Assembly (NCBI GenBank): GCA_964476045.1
Contig: CAYYYJ010000025.1
Span: forward strand, 1-13,318
Direction: 5' to 3'
Length of the DNA: 13,318 bases
Origin: CAYYYJ01 sp964476045
Lineage (GTDB): Archaea; Aenigmatarchaeota; Aenigmatarchaeia; QMZP01; JACQNV01
A program made the translations under genes and the position numbers. Shown piece after piece: positions 13,298 through 13,318 of this stretch (positions are counted from its first letter, which is position 1; the number at the start of each line of letters is the position of its first letter). Under the pieces are notes generated by a model. The model worked only from the letters and a program-made list of their open reading frames with translations. It was not told the origin of the DNA and ran no database searches.

Positions 13298-13318
13298 TAA
13301 GTTTTTCTAATATTTAAA

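Noticed and set aside
1..13318. CRISPR array, insertion sequence or integrase attachment site
   Set aside because: No regularly spaced direct repeats, transposase or integrase motifs, or terminal inverted repeats were found; the mobile content is limited to inteins and the LAGLIDADG gene.

Overview
The window looks like a piece of a draft or metagenomic archaeal assembly. The evidence is an archaeal-type valyl-tRNA synthetase, an EF-1A elongation factor, an intein-containing RtcB RNA ligase, and AT-rich TATA boxes centred about 25-27 nt upstream of most start codons, which implies largely leaderless transcripts. Compact single-gene units, small lipoproteins, a Cys-pair repeat protein and many tiny unassigned ORFs suggest a DPANN-like lineage such as Woesearchaeota or Pacearchaeota. 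That placement is an inference and no marker here proves it. A run of 100 Ns flanked by the same 55 bases marks an unmerged assembly join.

Left part (1-2271, + strand). The C-terminal end of a Cys-pair repeat protein is followed by about 480 bases holding a GC-rich, foldable block, several perfect hairpins and a possible 42-aa ORF. Then comes an AT-rich free-standing LAGLIDADG protein, with an AbrB-like N-terminus and a winged-helix C-terminus.

Centre (2261-6673, - strand). One 4.4-kb gene encodes RtcB, the 3'-phosphate/5'-OH RNA ligase used in tRNA splicing and RNA repair. It is split by two related inteins of 505 and 470 aa. Intein 1 lies directly before the active-site Cys and intein 2 directly after an active-site His, so no active ligase can form before both splice out. 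Each intein carries a LAGLIDADG endonuclease, giving three such enzymes in about 5.7 kb. Intein 2 has Gly instead of His before its terminal Asn.

Right part (6724-13318). Divergent from rtcB, and apparently sharing one TATA box with it, is a HAD-family phosphatase gene that the N gap interrupts; merging the duplicated 55 bases restores a 333-aa frame. Next on the + strand come valS and two small lipoprotein-like genes, each with its own TATA box. After them lie an unannotated 52-aa ORF (+), a convergent 99-aa ORF of unknown function (-), the EF-1A gene with a hairpin plus oligo-T terminator, and a 70-aa two-helix membrane protein (-).

Functionally the core is translation and RNA metabolism (rtcB, valS, EF-1A). 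The selfish or accessory DNA (two inteins, one free endonuclease) is concentrated in and beside rtcB. The most distinctive feature is the double intein occupation of the RtcB metal site, with a solo endonuclease next door.
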